Counted from the first letter of the stretch, positions 1 through 11,916 are shown. The stretch: DNA of 64,000 nucleotides from Raphanus sativus (GCF_000801105.2 NC_079516.1:2852001-2916000), one strand, 5' to 3'. Translations and numbers: made by a program. Notes: generated by a model from the letters alone, not told the origin.

Positions 1-475
1 TAATGAAAAGGAACCATATATATATATCCACGATAGTGTCTCTTGTTCTATGTTTTGTTTAGTTTCAGAGGAATCCTTCTCTCTTAGATCAAACTTTCTC
101 TGGTCTTAAAGATGACGCCTTTTGTCTTTGATTTTGGACTTGACAGACCAAACATAGTTAAACTGTTCGGTAATGAAAAGGAATCATTCAGGTTTTTTTA
201 CATCATCCACCTTAGTATCTTGTTCTCTGCTTGTTTAGTATCGTATCATTCCCTCTTAGATCAGCCTTAGTCTGGTCTTAAATGTGATGCCTTTTTGGCT
301 TTTTGATTTTGGACTTTGAAAGAACCCAAACATAGGTAGTTAACTGTTTGGTAATGAAAAGGAATCATTCAGTTTTGTAATAATCCACCATAGTTGTGTT
401 CTTCTCTTCTTGTTTAATTTTCAGAGGAATCATCATTCCCTCATTCATCTCTCTACTCAAATGTATTCTTTACAG
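1..475 (+). repeat. Three degenerate tandem copies in the last intron segment before BPM exon 2
   Basis: The sequence TAATGAAAAGGAA recurs at 1, 171 and 352 and begins three related units of about 170-180 bp. Each unit holds a pyrimidine-rich stretch and two of the three carry a TTTCAGAGGAATC 3'-splice-like string. The third unit runs into the real acceptor (TTTACAG ending at 475). The stretch is read here as intron of the MATH-BTB gene, whose first exon lies off the left edge. Copies differ by small indels, so the duplication is not recent. Confidence 0.7.
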
Positions 476-1604
476 GGGATACAAACGCTTTTTTAGAAGA
501 ACTCTGCTGGAAGCATCTGATTATCTCAAGGACGATTGTCTGAAGATTAACTGCACCGTGGGAGTTGTGGTCTCAGAGATAGACTGCCCACGCTTACATT
601 CTATTCACGTCCCTGCGTCTGATATTGGATCTCATTTCGGAATGCTTCTCGAGAACGAGGACGGTTCAGATATAACCTTTAACGTCTCCGGTGAAAAGTT
701 CCGTGCTCACAGGTTGGTTCTTGCTGCTCGGTCTCCCGTCTTTGAAAGCGAGTTTCTCGATGTTATGGGTGAAGAAGAGGAGGAGCGTGATGTCGAAGTT
801 ACCGACATGGAACCAAAGGTTTTCAAGGTATTAACTCTCTCTCTTAATGACACACTGTAAGTGTATCTCGTTATCTCTCTGATTGTTGTTGTTGCTTTTG
901 TGTGTTGAAGGCTTTGCTTCATTACATATACAAGGATGCTCTCATCGAAGATGCGGAGTCAGCATCCTCTTCTGGTTCTTCTGTTGGTCCATTAGCGTCA
1001 GATACATTAGCTGCGAAGCTGTTAGGAGCCGCTGATAAATACAAGTTGCCTAGACTGAGCTTAATGTGCGAGTCTGTGCTCTGCAAGGATATCTCAGTAG
1101 ACTCCGTCGCTAATATCTTAGCTCTTGCTGACCGTTACAATGCTTCTGCCTTGAAATCCGTTTGTCTGAAATTCGCAGCGGAGAATCTCATCGGTAATGA
1201 AAATATGATCTTCTTGTCCCTTTTTGTCTCTCATAACTGAGTACTAAACTCAAGTTTTTTGATGTTTTACAGCTGTGATGAGGTCAGATGGGTTTGACTA
1301 TTTGAGGGAACACTGCCCATCACTTCAGTCTGAGCTTCTGAAAACAGTTGCGGGGTGTGAAGAGGAGCTAAGCGGAGGAGCAGGAGGAGGAGGGAAGACG
1401 AGAAGCGTGTGGGGGCAATTCTCAGACGGTGGAGCTGATACAAACAGGCAACAACAGACATGGGGAGAGGTCAACGGAGCAGAGAGAAGCCAGAGTGTTT
1501 GGGTTCAAGTTGTGAACGCTAATGCAAACGGTAGAAACAATGATGATGATGATGATGACAACAACGAGAACGGTGATGACGATGACCCCATGGCAGAAGA
1601 TTGA
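476..1604 (+). CDS. BPM4: MATH-BTB (BPM) Cullin-3 adaptor, 3' part
   Basis: This is the C-terminal part of a BTB/POZ-MATH protein, a substrate adaptor for Cullin3 ubiquitin ligases. I read three exons: 476-827, 911-1193 and 1273-1604. They splice in frame across GT-AG introns. The first residues (GYKRFFRR, then DYLKDDCLKINCTVGVVVS) are the end of the MATH domain. The BTB core follows (SDITFNVSGEKFRAHRLVLAARSPVFESEF, stated by position: about 670-760), and a BACK-like helical region fills exon 3 and early exon 4. The tail is Gly-rich, then very acidic (Asp run) and ends MAED. AATAAA-like signals follow the stop at about 1609. Exon 1 with most of the MATH domain is outside the window. The family call is firm; the BPM4 symbol rests on similarity and on the neighbouring CAT4-type gene. 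Confidence 0.88.
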
Positions 1605-2563
1605 GCAAATAAAAAGAGTAATAAATTTCCAAAAGGAGAATCCAAGGACCAGATCAGAGATTGGTGTTGAGATGTTTGTTTGTCTTGCGTCGTCTTATAT
1701 GTCGTGTAATAATTGGAGTCACTTTGATAAACTAAACAAACTCATCATCAAATATTACTAAGAATCTGTTAATTTGAACGACATTTTTCTTGTAATATAT
1801 CCATAAGGATGTCTTTAGTTTCCTTATTTGGGTTATTATACCTAGATTAAACTTTAATTTTTACGTCAATAGTTAGCAGAATAATCAACTTTAATAAAGT
1901 TTTCAAATATACTCAATTGTATTAGTTATTTATAGTTGCTTATATCATGTGTATTAATGACAACAATCAACTTTAAATTCAATCTTATATTGTGGAGTAA
2001 CGAGAATAATTTTTTTGCAAGTGCACTAAATGAGAATATTTCCCTAAAAGCAGTTATAAGTGATGGTATTTATCTAACAATTTTGTTTTTGAAATAAATA
2101 CAGAAAATATATTAAAAAATCAAATGACACATTTCATTCACAGAATTGTAAAATAACTTATGTTTTTATTTGAAATATATTAAATTACATTTCAAATATA
2201 CTTAGTTGTATGAGACTATTAGGTAACTATATTTATTTATATCATCTATAATAATATTAAGAAAAAATAAAAAATATTTTTTTAATTTAATGACAATATT
2301 AATGATTTTAATAACATTATTAATAATACAACAAATTATACAGTATAATCTAAGAGTTATGTTATCTTAAATATCAAAAAAGCACAAAATTATATGTAAA
2401 CAGAAAAAACCTAAAATAATAATAAAACATAGAAAACCATGATTGAAAACTTAATCAACTTGGCTCTGTATTATTGTTCTTTTTTTATTTTAGATAATAC
2501 ATCAATATTTGACATTATTGTTTTAAACCAAATTAAAATTTTGTAATTTAAGTAGTATCAATT

Positions 2564-3207
2564 AGGGCTGGGCGTTCGAGTACCCATTTGGGTTTCGGTC
2601 CAGTCCATTCGGGTTTCGGGTTTTCGGGGTCAAAGATTTCAGCCCCATTCGGATATTTCTAAATTTCGGTTCGGGTTCGGATAACCCATTTAAAATGTTT
2701 TTAAATTTTTAAAATTTATTATATACTTTAAATTTTCAAAATCTATAAGAAAGATAATATATTACATATAAATTTCCATAACATATATGTCAAAATACCT
2801 TAATTTAACATATAAATTGGTTTTCTTTGAATATTTAGATAAAAAATCAATAGATATTTAACTATTTTGGTGTTTTAGTATATTTTAGCTATTTTAAACA
2901 TTCACTTTTGACTATTTGCATATATTTTCCGAGTATTTTGGAAAACTTAAAGGTATTTTATATATTTTTAATATTTTTAATATACATTATATATAAAAAC
3001 AATGTATATATTTAACTATATAAATTTATTTCAGATATATTCGGGTACCCAAAATATTTCGGTTCGGATCGGGTTCGGTTTCGGTTCTTTAAATACCGAA
3101 ATTTTGAGCCCGTTCGGATATTTAATCAATTTCGGTTCGGGTTCGGTGCTACTTTTTCGGATCAGATTCGGTTCGATTTTTCGGGTTCGGATTTTTTGCC
3201 CAGCCCT
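2564..3207. mobile_element. MULE-like non-autonomous element with GGGCTGGGC termini
   Basis: The element starts AGGGCTGGGC and ends GCCCAGCCCT, an inverted terminal repeat. It is flanked by the perfect 10-bp direct repeat AGTATCAATT (2554-2563 and 3208-3217). Both subterminal regions are crowded with TTCGG/GGGTTCGG motifs and the centre is AT-rich, without coding capacity. A 9-10 bp duplication fits Mutator-like elements. Related copies occur at about 25270-25915 and 50535-50902. Confidence 0.82.
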
Positions 3208-3294
3208 AGTATCAATTAATGATAATACTAATATATAATTTGAAGATCAAATTTAAGAGAAAAGAACCATGTAAATGTATTAAAATTGAGGTGT

Positions 3295-3348
3295 GGATAA
3301 ATAATAATATCTCTTTTTTTTGTGACGGATAAACAATAATAATATCTC
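3295..3348 (-). repeat. Micro-insertion: poly(T) plus GTGAC between direct repeats
   Basis: GGATAAATAATAATATCTC (3295-3313) recurs at 3327-3348 with a 3-base difference. Between the copies are only eight T and GTGAC. Read on the minus strand this is GTCAC followed by poly(A), as expected for a retroposon truncated almost to its tail. Confidence 0.5.
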
Positions 3349-4006
3349 ATGAAACAAGAGTAGGCTTTTTTCTATTAACAATATTAATATGCAATGAATT
3401 ATATTTAAGGTATTCTAAGAGTTATGTTATTTTAAATAGGATAAATTTCATATATTATATATGAACTTAAAGAAAATAAACTAAAATGATAATAAACATA
3501 TAAAACCATGATCTAAATATGATTAATTTGACTATATAATCATTATAATAATCTTAAATAATACAATAGTATTTGATACTATTATATGGCAAATCAGAGT
3601 TAATACACTCCTGTTGTATTAATCTTAAATAGTGTCAATTAAAATGAATAAGGATAAATAATTTTATGATTCAATTTGCTAAAGAAAACAAATCCTGTAA
3701 ATGTTTTTAATTTGAGGTGTAAAATCATAGATCAGGAGTCGCCTTTTGCGGTGTTGCATAAATACACTATCTAACAGAACAATGAATATCTCTTACCAAT
3801 GAGAATCTTGGTTCCAATCTCATAAAAGTTAGAATCGTGCACGCCTCTCTAAGTATCTCATACATTCACAGACCCCATCTTGAGTTTAGAGATCTTGTCC
3901 GAGGAAAAAGGTTCAGCTTTTTGGATTTTCTGAGAGAGAAACCAGATGGGTTTGCTCTGAATCAATCGGACAAAAAAATCAAATCTTTCTTGTTTTGTTG
4001 TTTGAT

Positions 4007-7000
4007 ATGAACGAGAACGGTGGCTGTTCATGGGGTGGTGGTTTCAAGAGTGTTGTAAGAAGGAAACAAGTTGACTCTGGTCATCATATCAAAAAACACG
4101 ACGGAGATGATCATCATCGTCATCAGCTTGCCAAGAAACTAACAGCCGTTGACCTTGTTGCTATTGGTATGATGAGACAAAAGATCCAAACTTTCCTTTT
4201 GTTTAATTTAATTGATCATTTATTTATTTTTGTTGAAATATTTGAAGGAGTGGGAACAACAATTGGAGCAGGAGTGTATATACTCGTGGGGACAGTAGCT
4301 AGACAACACACAGGACCTGCTCTTGCTGTATCATTCTTCATCGCTGGAGTAGCAGCTGCTCTCTCCGCTTGTTGCTATGCTGAGCTTGCTTCTCGCTGTC
4401 CATCTGCTGGCAGTGCTTATCATTATGCATACATATGTCTTGGAGAAGGGTAGGTAGCTTGAACCTGTAGTTGTGTTCCAGTCTTAAAGCTGAGACTCTC
4501 AATGTTCTTGTTTCATAGGATTGCTTGGTTGGTTGGTTGGGCACTGGTGTTGGATTACACGATTGGTGGATCAGCTATTGCACGTGGCATATCTCCAAAT
4601 CTGGTAAATTCTCTTTGAGTTATATGTGTGTTCTGCTTTTCTTGGGTTTGATTCTGTACTGGTGTTTTTGTTTTAGGCATCTTTTTTTGGAGGGTCAGAC
4701 AAACTTCCTGTGTTCTTAGCTCGACAAACTATACCCGGACTTGGTATTGTGGTTGATCCATGTGCAGCGCTGTTGATTATGATTGTTACAATACTACTTT
4801 GCTTTGGGATAAAGGAGGTACTGACATTAAAAAAAATACTTGAAATGAAATTCATAACAAGATTGTTAGATAGTTTAACAGTATTTTTGTCTTGACAGAG
4901 CTCATTAGTACAAGCGATTGTAACATCGGTGAATGTCTGCACCTTGGTTTTCATCATAGCAGTTGGTGGATATTTAGCTTTCAAGACTGGCTGGGTTGGC
5001 TATGATCTTCCTGAGGGGTATATTAGTTAAGCCTATTCTTCTTCTTCTAGTGTGTTTAGTTAGCTATGTGTCACATAATTATTTTTAAAGGTCAATATAT
5101 TTACAGGTATTTTCCTTATGGATTAAATGGGATTCTCGCCGGATCTGCTGTAGTATTCTTCTCATACATTGGGTTTGATACCGTAACAAGCACGGCTGAG
5201 GAGGTACACATGCTTTTAAGATTCTGTTATAGAACTTAAGATAGTGATAAAAGAGGATGTTTGGTATTAGTATTGTCAACTCTTTCTTCCATGAATAAGC
5301 TCTTAAACTTTTGGTAATTGCCGCAACAGGTTAAAAATCCTCAAAGGGATCTTCCGTTGGGGATTGGGATTGCATTACTGATATGCTGCATTTTGTATAT
5401 GCTTTTATCAGTAGTTATTGTTGGGTTGGTCCCTTACTATACACTGGATCCTGATACTCCTATCTCCTCTGCATTTGGAGACAGTGGGATGCAATGGGCA
5501 GCGTAAGCATGATACATCTTTTGAGACTGAAACAGCTCGATTTCATTAGAGTGAATATTAATACAAATACTACTTTCATATATGTTTCAGGTACATCTTA
5601 ACTACTGGGGCAATAACTGCTCTGTGCGCGAGTTTGTTGGGTTCACTTCTGGCTCAGGTACTAACCAATTCTTATTGTTCTGTAGATCCCAGGTTCAACA
5701 CTTTTGTTATTGATATTTCTTGGTTGTTAAAGTAGGTCCATGCTAGTTTTCATGTGGGTCATGGTAATGCACACTTGTAACTTTGACAGTGCTTTTTGGT
5801 TGCTTCTGTCAGCCGAGAATCTTCATGGCGATGGCTAGGGATGGATTGTTGCCAGCTTTCTTTGCAGAAATTAACCCACGAACTCAAGTACCGGTGAAAA
5901 ACACAATAGTAATTGGTGTGCTGGCCGCTTCACTGGCATTTTTCATGGATGTTTCACAGTTGTCCGAGATGGTAAGCTCTGATCTTTTTCCTACATTACA
6001 TGTCCGATTCTTACCTGCAATTAGTAGCCGAGAGGAAGACAGAGGTTTCATTGATTAGTATAGTATTGATATTAGTGTTGAGATAGAGGTTGAAACTTAC
6101 TTCTATTTAAAAGATCATTCTCTTTGTAACACACATTGTTTTTTCATTCATCAGGTTAGTGTAGGCACTCTGATGGCATTCACTGCTGTAGCAGCCTGTG
6201 TGTTAGTTCTCAGATACGTACCACCAGATGGAGTTCCCCTACCAACCTCCTCCCGAACTTGGACTGCTAGTGGTGAAAGTAGAGTGCAACCTGAAAATGT
6301 TCTTGAAGATGCTATAGAATCTTCTGATTCTCCTCTTCTTGGTGATGAAAGAGATCAAGGTACTAAAATGTGATCGTTCACATAGTCACCCTTTGTATGA
6401 TATTGTACTGTAATACACTCAAATCTTTACTGCCATTCATCCGTGTTTGTTATGTTTTCACTGAACAGATGAAAAGTATTTTGGAAAGAGAAGAAAAATT
6501 GCTGCTTGCAGTATAGTTCTTGTGTGCATAGGTGTCTTAGGCCTTGCTTCAGGAGCTTCTGCTGAGCGTCTTCCAAGGTCGGTATCTTATGTCTGTGTAT
6601 CCATGCGTTTAGTTGAGTCTTCATCACTTATAAATATATATATATAGTTTGAACTATCACTGCTACTTGCGTGTTGAGCTCAAGTAGATTTCGATCCATG
6701 TTCGTGAAACAGTTTTCAACTCTGTTGTTGAAAGATTTTCATGTTTTTAAAAAAAAATTTGTATGCTTTATATCATCTAATGCGTTTTCTTCTTGACCAT
6801 GACAGTTTTCCTCGGTTCACTATGTGTGGTGTCAGTGCAACCATCTTACTTGGAAGTTTGATTACTCTTGGGTGCATCGATGAGGATGATGAAAGGCACA
6901 ACTTCGGGCACCAAGGAGGTGAGGTTTGAAGGCTTATGCCTTTTGTTGCCTATTCATACAGCACAAAAAAATGAGAAATCTAGTTGAATATAAGGTACTG

Positions 7001-7565
7001 CAAGCTATCATTGAGCTTTGGTCGGTGCCGCACGTTCTCCAAAGATGCTGCTTGCTTAACAGTTTCTACATATGCGCTGAGTTTGTTGGAAAAAAAACTG
7101 TTAAGCAAGCAGCCTTTGAAGAACATGAGGCACCAACCAAAGTTCAATGATGGCTTGTAGCATCCTATATTCAACTAGATTCTTAGTTAGGCTTTGGCAA
7201 CAACCATGTGCTTTGATTTTTCATTTTGAACTGACACACTATATTTGATTCGGTTTCAGGGTTTCTCTGCCCATTCGTCCCGTATCTACCTGTTCTCTGC
7301 ATTTTGATCAACACCTACTTGATCATCAACATTGGGTGAGTGAGTTTGATGAAACCATCATGAACATGTATGAATCGAAATTGGATCTTTCTAAAACGTT
7401 TTCGGTATTTGTAATGGCAGAGCTGGGACATGGATCAGGGTCTTGATATGGCTGCTTGTTGGAAGCATTATCTATCTATTCTATGGCCGGTCACACAGCT
7501 TACTGAACAATGCAGGCTTCGCTCCAACGACTTGTACAGGGGAAACAACAGATCTTCTTGTTTGA
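4007..7565 (+). CDS. CAT4: Cationic amino acid transporter CAT4-like
   Basis: This is a plant APC-superfamily cationic amino-acid transporter, a membrane protein expected to move amino acids across the tonoplast or plasma membrane. Fourteen exons join in frame: 4007-4166, 4248-4449, 4519-4603, 4677-4817, 4899-5017, 5107-5203, 5330-5502, 5591-5657, 5813-5971, 6155-6359, 6469-6577, 6806-6918, 7260-7335 and 7421-7565. They total 1851 nt (616 residues), close to the family's usual 600. Visible motifs are VGTTIGAGVYILVGTVA in exon 2, SYIGFDTVTSTAEEVKNP across exons 6-7, and RIFMAMARDGLLP in exon 9, with many hydrophobic helices. The start ATG at 4007 begins MNENGGCSWGGGFKS and is followed by a His/Asp-rich cytosolic tail. 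An ATG-less alternative upstream was ignored. All introns are GT-AG. Intron 12 carries a long inverted repeat. CAT4 is the best match from remembered Arabidopsis sequence and gene order. Confidence 0.92.
6977..7181 (+). other. Long imperfect hairpin inside CAT4 intron 12
   Basis: The left arm (6977 to about 7065) and the right arm (about 7096 to 7181) are near-perfect inverted copies of about 88 bases around a 30-base loop. The outer ends read AATCTAGTTGAATATA and TATATTCAACTAGATT. Mismatches are scattered; several would be G:U pairs in RNA. No flanking direct repeat is evident, so a MITE is not proven. The structure would be transcribed in the CAT4 pre-mRNA, and its size and pairing resemble a young MIRNA or a foldback siRNA source. 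I do not recognise a known miRNA in it. Confidence 0.75.
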
Positions 7566-7787
7566 GATGGGTGGTTCATAGAAAAGCTGAAGGCGTTGGA
7601 GCTCAAGCTTTGTTGCAGCATTTTAAAGAGATGGCACAAGAGTAAAAACACATGCCTATGATATACAACATTCATGTAAATTGTTTAGTTATTCGATATG
7701 TTTGTTCCTTCTATTGTCATTGATTAAAGCAACCTTGAGAATGTCTAGAAACAACATATTTGTTTAGAGAAGGTCCTTTGAAAGAGA

Positions 7788-7868
7788 TTTGTACAGAGTA
7801 AACAACAGATCGTCTCGTTTCAGTGAGTGATTCATAGTAAAGCTGATGGCGCAAGAGTAAACACAAAG
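7788..7868 (+). repeat. Partial duplicate of the CAT4 last-exon/3' UTR sequence
   Basis: The stretch TTTGTACAGAGTAAACAACA to GCGCAAGAGTAAACACA matches 7537-7653 (CTTGTACAGGGGAAACAACA to GGCACAAGAGTAAAAACACA) with an internal deletion of about 35 bases. It contains no open frame and lies just downstream of the CAT4 3' UTR. It looks like an old local duplication. Confidence 0.6.
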
Positions 7869-7986
7869 TTAAGGTCCAACCACAAAGTTTGTCTAATCCA
7901 AAATCTTAGGAAAAAAAAACAGAGTACCAATCTTCTGATGAAGTTCCTCAAGTGTTGAATATATCACAAAACCCATTTCTTCTTCC

Positions 7987-10360
7987 TTAGTTGTTGATAA
8001 TAGCACTCAGCTTGTCAAAGTCACTACTGAACTTTTCAGCTTCCCTCAGGCATCTCTCTTTTATGAGATGAAAGAGCCTGTCAACATGATCAAAGAGGTA
8101 TATGTCTCTACGAGCTTTAGCTTGAAGTTGTTGATGCAGAAAGCGAATACACTCCGGGTAGTTCCTGCAACAAAATGAAAAACTCTAAATGTCAACAATA
8201 ATTATTCAAATGATATTGTTTAACGGTTGTTTTTTAATAGAATTACCTTGCATTGTACTGACTCAACAGGTATCTGTACGAGTAATTGACACGTTTCTTC
8301 TCTTGGTTTTCAATTTTTTTTCTTTTTTTGAATGTAATCCTGTTCATGTCGTCAGCAACTTTCTACAATTCCACCAATTAAAATTTAGATACCAGTGATT
8401 TATATGAAATGATTATTTAAAATAGAGTAATTACCTATATCTCGCTTCTAGTCATGCTTGCCATGGCGGTCCATGTGCACAACCAGTGGCGGATCTAGAA
8501 CAAGATTTGATCAGGGGCAAAACTATGAAACGCTGTCTAAATTTTTATAACTCTGAAATTTCTGAAATTTGAACAGGGGCAAATTTAAAAAATCTAACTA
8601 AAATTACACTAAAATTGCAAGTTCATGGTGGGCAGTTGCCCACCCTATACTCCATGTAGATCCGCCACTGTGCACAACATGTGGATATCATCCAACGTTA
8701 GCAATTCAAAACCCCAATGGGTCCAGAACTTAAGGATGGATTTCAAGTTCATGAGCTCTTGAAACTATAAAATAATATGAACACTTTTTAATAGACATAC
8801 ATGTATTAAAATTTTCTTGTTGGATGAGGATGAGACATACCTTGCATGCAGCAACGTAGTACTGACCTTTGCACAAGTGGGCTAAGGCACGAATAGAGTC
8901 CTCTTTCCTGGTCATTTCATTGTAACAAGACACTCCACGAAGAGTTTCAACAGCCCGTAGAGAGCAAAGAACCTCCAATTCTCGGGCCTCCAAAGCGACC
9001 AGCATGAAGAGAATGCTACTCTCTACTTTGCTCAATACGTCATACGCTTCTCGTACGTGACGGCTTGCGTACAAGAAACTTCCAAGAGCATGTGCATGCC
9101 TCTCCGGGTCTTCTTCTTCCTTTAATTCAAACCGCAGCAACCAATCATCAAAAAGGAATATTAAAGGGTACGTATATATTATGAATACTAGTTAGAAATG
9201 TACCCTATGCGACGGCAAGTATCTCGGTGTATTGCTTTTGCATGTCCTCTAACATTTTCTGGCTCGCAATATACTTTTCGCCCTTTCTTCCACCAATCTG
9301 ATCTGATACGAGTTGTAGAAACTCTGGGTTTGTCCTGTAGATATCTCTCCCGGGCTTAAGTCTATCGAACAAGAACTGTAGCGCTTGAAGATCGTCTTCC
9401 TCATCATCTAACAGTTTATGCGTCACCATATGAAGAACTCGAAGAAGCAGAGGACCGCCTTGGTGGTAGTTTCGTATGTATTGAGAAGTGTATTCCTCGA
9501 AATCGAACATGGCCGCTTTATTTTCTGGAAAAAATGAGAGAACATAAAAAAAGGTTACGTGTCATCCAAGAAATCGAATTGGACTGTAACGTGAGCTATT
9601 ATTTGTACACTGAATCCAGACTTTGACACAAGTCGTCCTTAACCATGGGTAGAGAGACATGATCAGCCCTATGGTAAGAGTTAGTTTATCATGTCAACCA
9701 GAAAAAAGATCGGTTCAGTCCTCTAACAAACACATTGACCAAACATAGAGAACATAACATGACCAAGCCTATTTGTTCCGTCATGTAGCAAACAGTGACA
9801 AAATAGAGAGACTGGATATGTACGAACCTTGGGGTTTCATGTTCTCACGCATTTTAGCTATCTTGTTCTTGATCTCCACGGATGGTTTGAAAACTGCTAG
9901 AGTTGGGTTCTTACAGACGAAACAAGTTGCGTTGTTCTTGTGGTGCTGCCATAATAAATCCAAAATAACAACAAAAAATGAAGCTGCATTTCCACTTAAC
10001 TATTGATGCAAGTTACAAACCTTGTTCGGTAATGGAAGGAGTCAAAAATGGAGTTCTTAGGGAATCATTCGTACCTTTAGAGCACATGGTTTGCAGAAGT
10101 AGTGATCACAAGTTGTTACAACCGGATCCAAGAATGGTAATTCGCAAAAAGGACATGCTAGAGGCAATGCATCATCATCCTCTGTTCTAGCGACCTCCTC
10201 TGAATCCTCACCAAGCCTACTTGCCATTTCCCTTTGTTGAGATTGGGACTCCTCTTCAGCACGTCGAGATTCTACCTCCTCAGGCGTTTTAGCTTCACCA
10301 GAGTCTCTGACATTCTTGCACAGATTCAGAAACAACTTGTAGTTTTCTCCTTGTGGTTTC
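7987..10360 (-). CDS. RING-finger protein gene with helical C-terminus, probably disrupted
   Basis: Exons read on the minus strand: 10360-10075, 9945-9828, 9524 to about 9207, about 9120-8841, and 8164-7987. The first two encode a C3HC4 RING ([27 protein letters not shown]) of the type seen in RNF113/Cwc24, so a ubiquitin-ligase or splicing-linked role is possible. The first ATG I can use is at 10227 (MASRLGED). No CCCH finger precedes the RING. The remaining exons encode a helical region I do not recognise ([33 protein letters not shown]). Two signs of damage are visible. Exon 3 has an in-frame TAG just before its consensus-like donor GTACAT. Exon 4 ends in phase 0 while the last exon needs another phase. 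A hAT MITE lies between exons 4 and 5. An unrecognised small exon or odd splice site could rescue the frame. Confidence 0.6.
8484..8670. mobile_element. hAT-type MITE
   Basis: A 187-bp element with inverted termini CAGTGGCGGATCTA and TAGATCCGCCACTG is flanked by the perfect 8-bp direct repeat TGCACAAC (8476-8483 and 8671-8678). The 8-bp duplication is the signature of the hAT superfamily. It has no coding capacity. It lies between the last two readable exons of the minus-strand RING gene. Confidence 0.9.
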
Positions 10361-10988
10361 CTAAAAATTAGCAAGTATTAAGACTCATCAGAATCAAATT
10401 CAGATTCACGACTCTGATTTCGATTAGATTTGATGACAAATCACACACAACGGTAGCGATCTCTTTACCGAATTTAATTTTACCCTAAGTTTACGCGTAA
10501 CAGAGATTTCAAGAAAAGAGACGACGAACATACTCAAATACTGGAAAGAAACCACCATGAACGAGTATTACCGAAACAAAATCACATTACTTAGAAGAAG
10601 CTAGGGATTGTATACTTAAAAAATGGCGGCAAAATCGGCGACGTCGAAAGAAACTAAACGAAACAGAGTGAAAATGAGCGAAAGAGGTTGATCACCTTGG
10701 ATTAAGAAAAAAAAAGTTGAATCGCCGGTGTATTACGCCGGAATTGAGCAAATCGACGGTGAAGAACTCTTCAGGTTTCGAGAGCGATGGCTAGAGTTGC
10801 AGAGCAAAACAGAAGGAAGAAGACATAGACGAGTTAGAACGGAGGGAGAGTTTGTTAGTTACGCGATGCGTTGGATTTGAATGATTTACTTTGGGTTTTG
10901 ATGGGCCTTTTGTTAAGGCTACAAGCCCACTAAGTTTTGCTTTTCTTTATAAACACCATATTACCTTTTTTTTTTGGGCAAACGCATA
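10361..10988. other. 5' region of the RING gene
   Basis: The minus strand has a possible donor (CCAAG then GTGATC near 10698) that would end a 5' UTR exon, with an intron running to the acceptor at 10361. CTCT/GAAA-rich leader sequence lies around 10620-10860. No ATG in frame with the RING exon was found here. Confidence 0.4.
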
Positions 10989-11806
10989 TCTAATCTATTA
11001 AAACTGCAGTACAATTAATATTTAACCCTGATTTTTCATGATATCTAATCTATTAAAACTAAAGTACAATTAATATTTAACTCTGATTTTTTCATGATAT
11101 TTACGACTAAATGCCATTGCTATTAACTATAAACATTCGCCAATATATAAGAAAGGCTTTTATAGCCATATGACAAAACGATCGACCCGTTAATCCTTTG
11201 TTTGACCCAAATGGCTTGAATTTGTAAATCTCTAACCATATCTGTCTCACAAAACTAGACTATACCAACGACCAATACTTGTTTTTGTTAGAACTATATC
11301 CATCCTCAAACCAAGAAATAATTACATTATTTTTTTCTTTATTATAAAAAACAACTACATTACTTTATTTTGCAATTAATCTGTTTTCATAACAATTGAG
11401 TGTAGAAAATTAATTGATATTTTTAAAATATAATATGAAAACATAGATTATTCTAAACAACTATCATTTCTATAGTATAACTAAATAAATTTTAGAAATG
11501 TATTGTATGAAAACTATCCAAATTAAAAAAAGACATACTTTTATGTGATTCTTTATTTGATAATTTCAGAATATGAATTTATTTGTACCGAACTCAAAAA
11601 TATATTAGTACATAATAATAATAACAAAGTTTAATGTATACAGTAAATCATTATACATTAAGAATGTCACATAAAAATTTTAAACAATAAGATTATAAAG
11701 TTATACAATATGGAAAATTAAAATGTAAATTTTATATTTAAAACTTTTAGTTCTACATTTATAAAATGAAAAAAATACCCGCACGAACGTGCGGGTTAAA
11801 ATCTAG
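10989..11806 (+). mobile_element. Non-autonomous Helitron
   Basis: The 5' end is TCTAATCTATTAAAACTGCA after a host A. The 3' end has the hairpin CCCGCACGAACGTGCGGG (11778-11795) followed by TTAAAATCTAG and a host T. An A|T insertion site, 5' TC, 3' CTAG and a subterminal hairpin are the Helitron hallmarks. The 5' terminus is partly duplicated at 11043. The 818-bp body is AT-rich and non-coding. Confidence 0.88.
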
Positions 11807-11916
11807 TTACCTTATGGTCTTATCTGTTCACTTTCTCTTTTTCCCAAATCAAAGCCTTAAGCTCGATCCTCCACTTAATTTATTTTATAATTTTATTAAA
11901 ATTTGATTAAGATATA

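Larger units (their letters stand above)
1605..4006. other. Intergenic AT-rich DNA between BPM and CAT4 genes
   Basis: No gene is supported here. The stretch contains the BPM 3' UTR, long AT-rich sequence, one MULE-like element (2564-3207), a short poly(T) insertion with direct repeats (3295-3348), and the CAT4 promoter and 5' UTR in the last 250 bases. A TATA-like CATAAATA lies near 3756. Confidence 0.7.
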
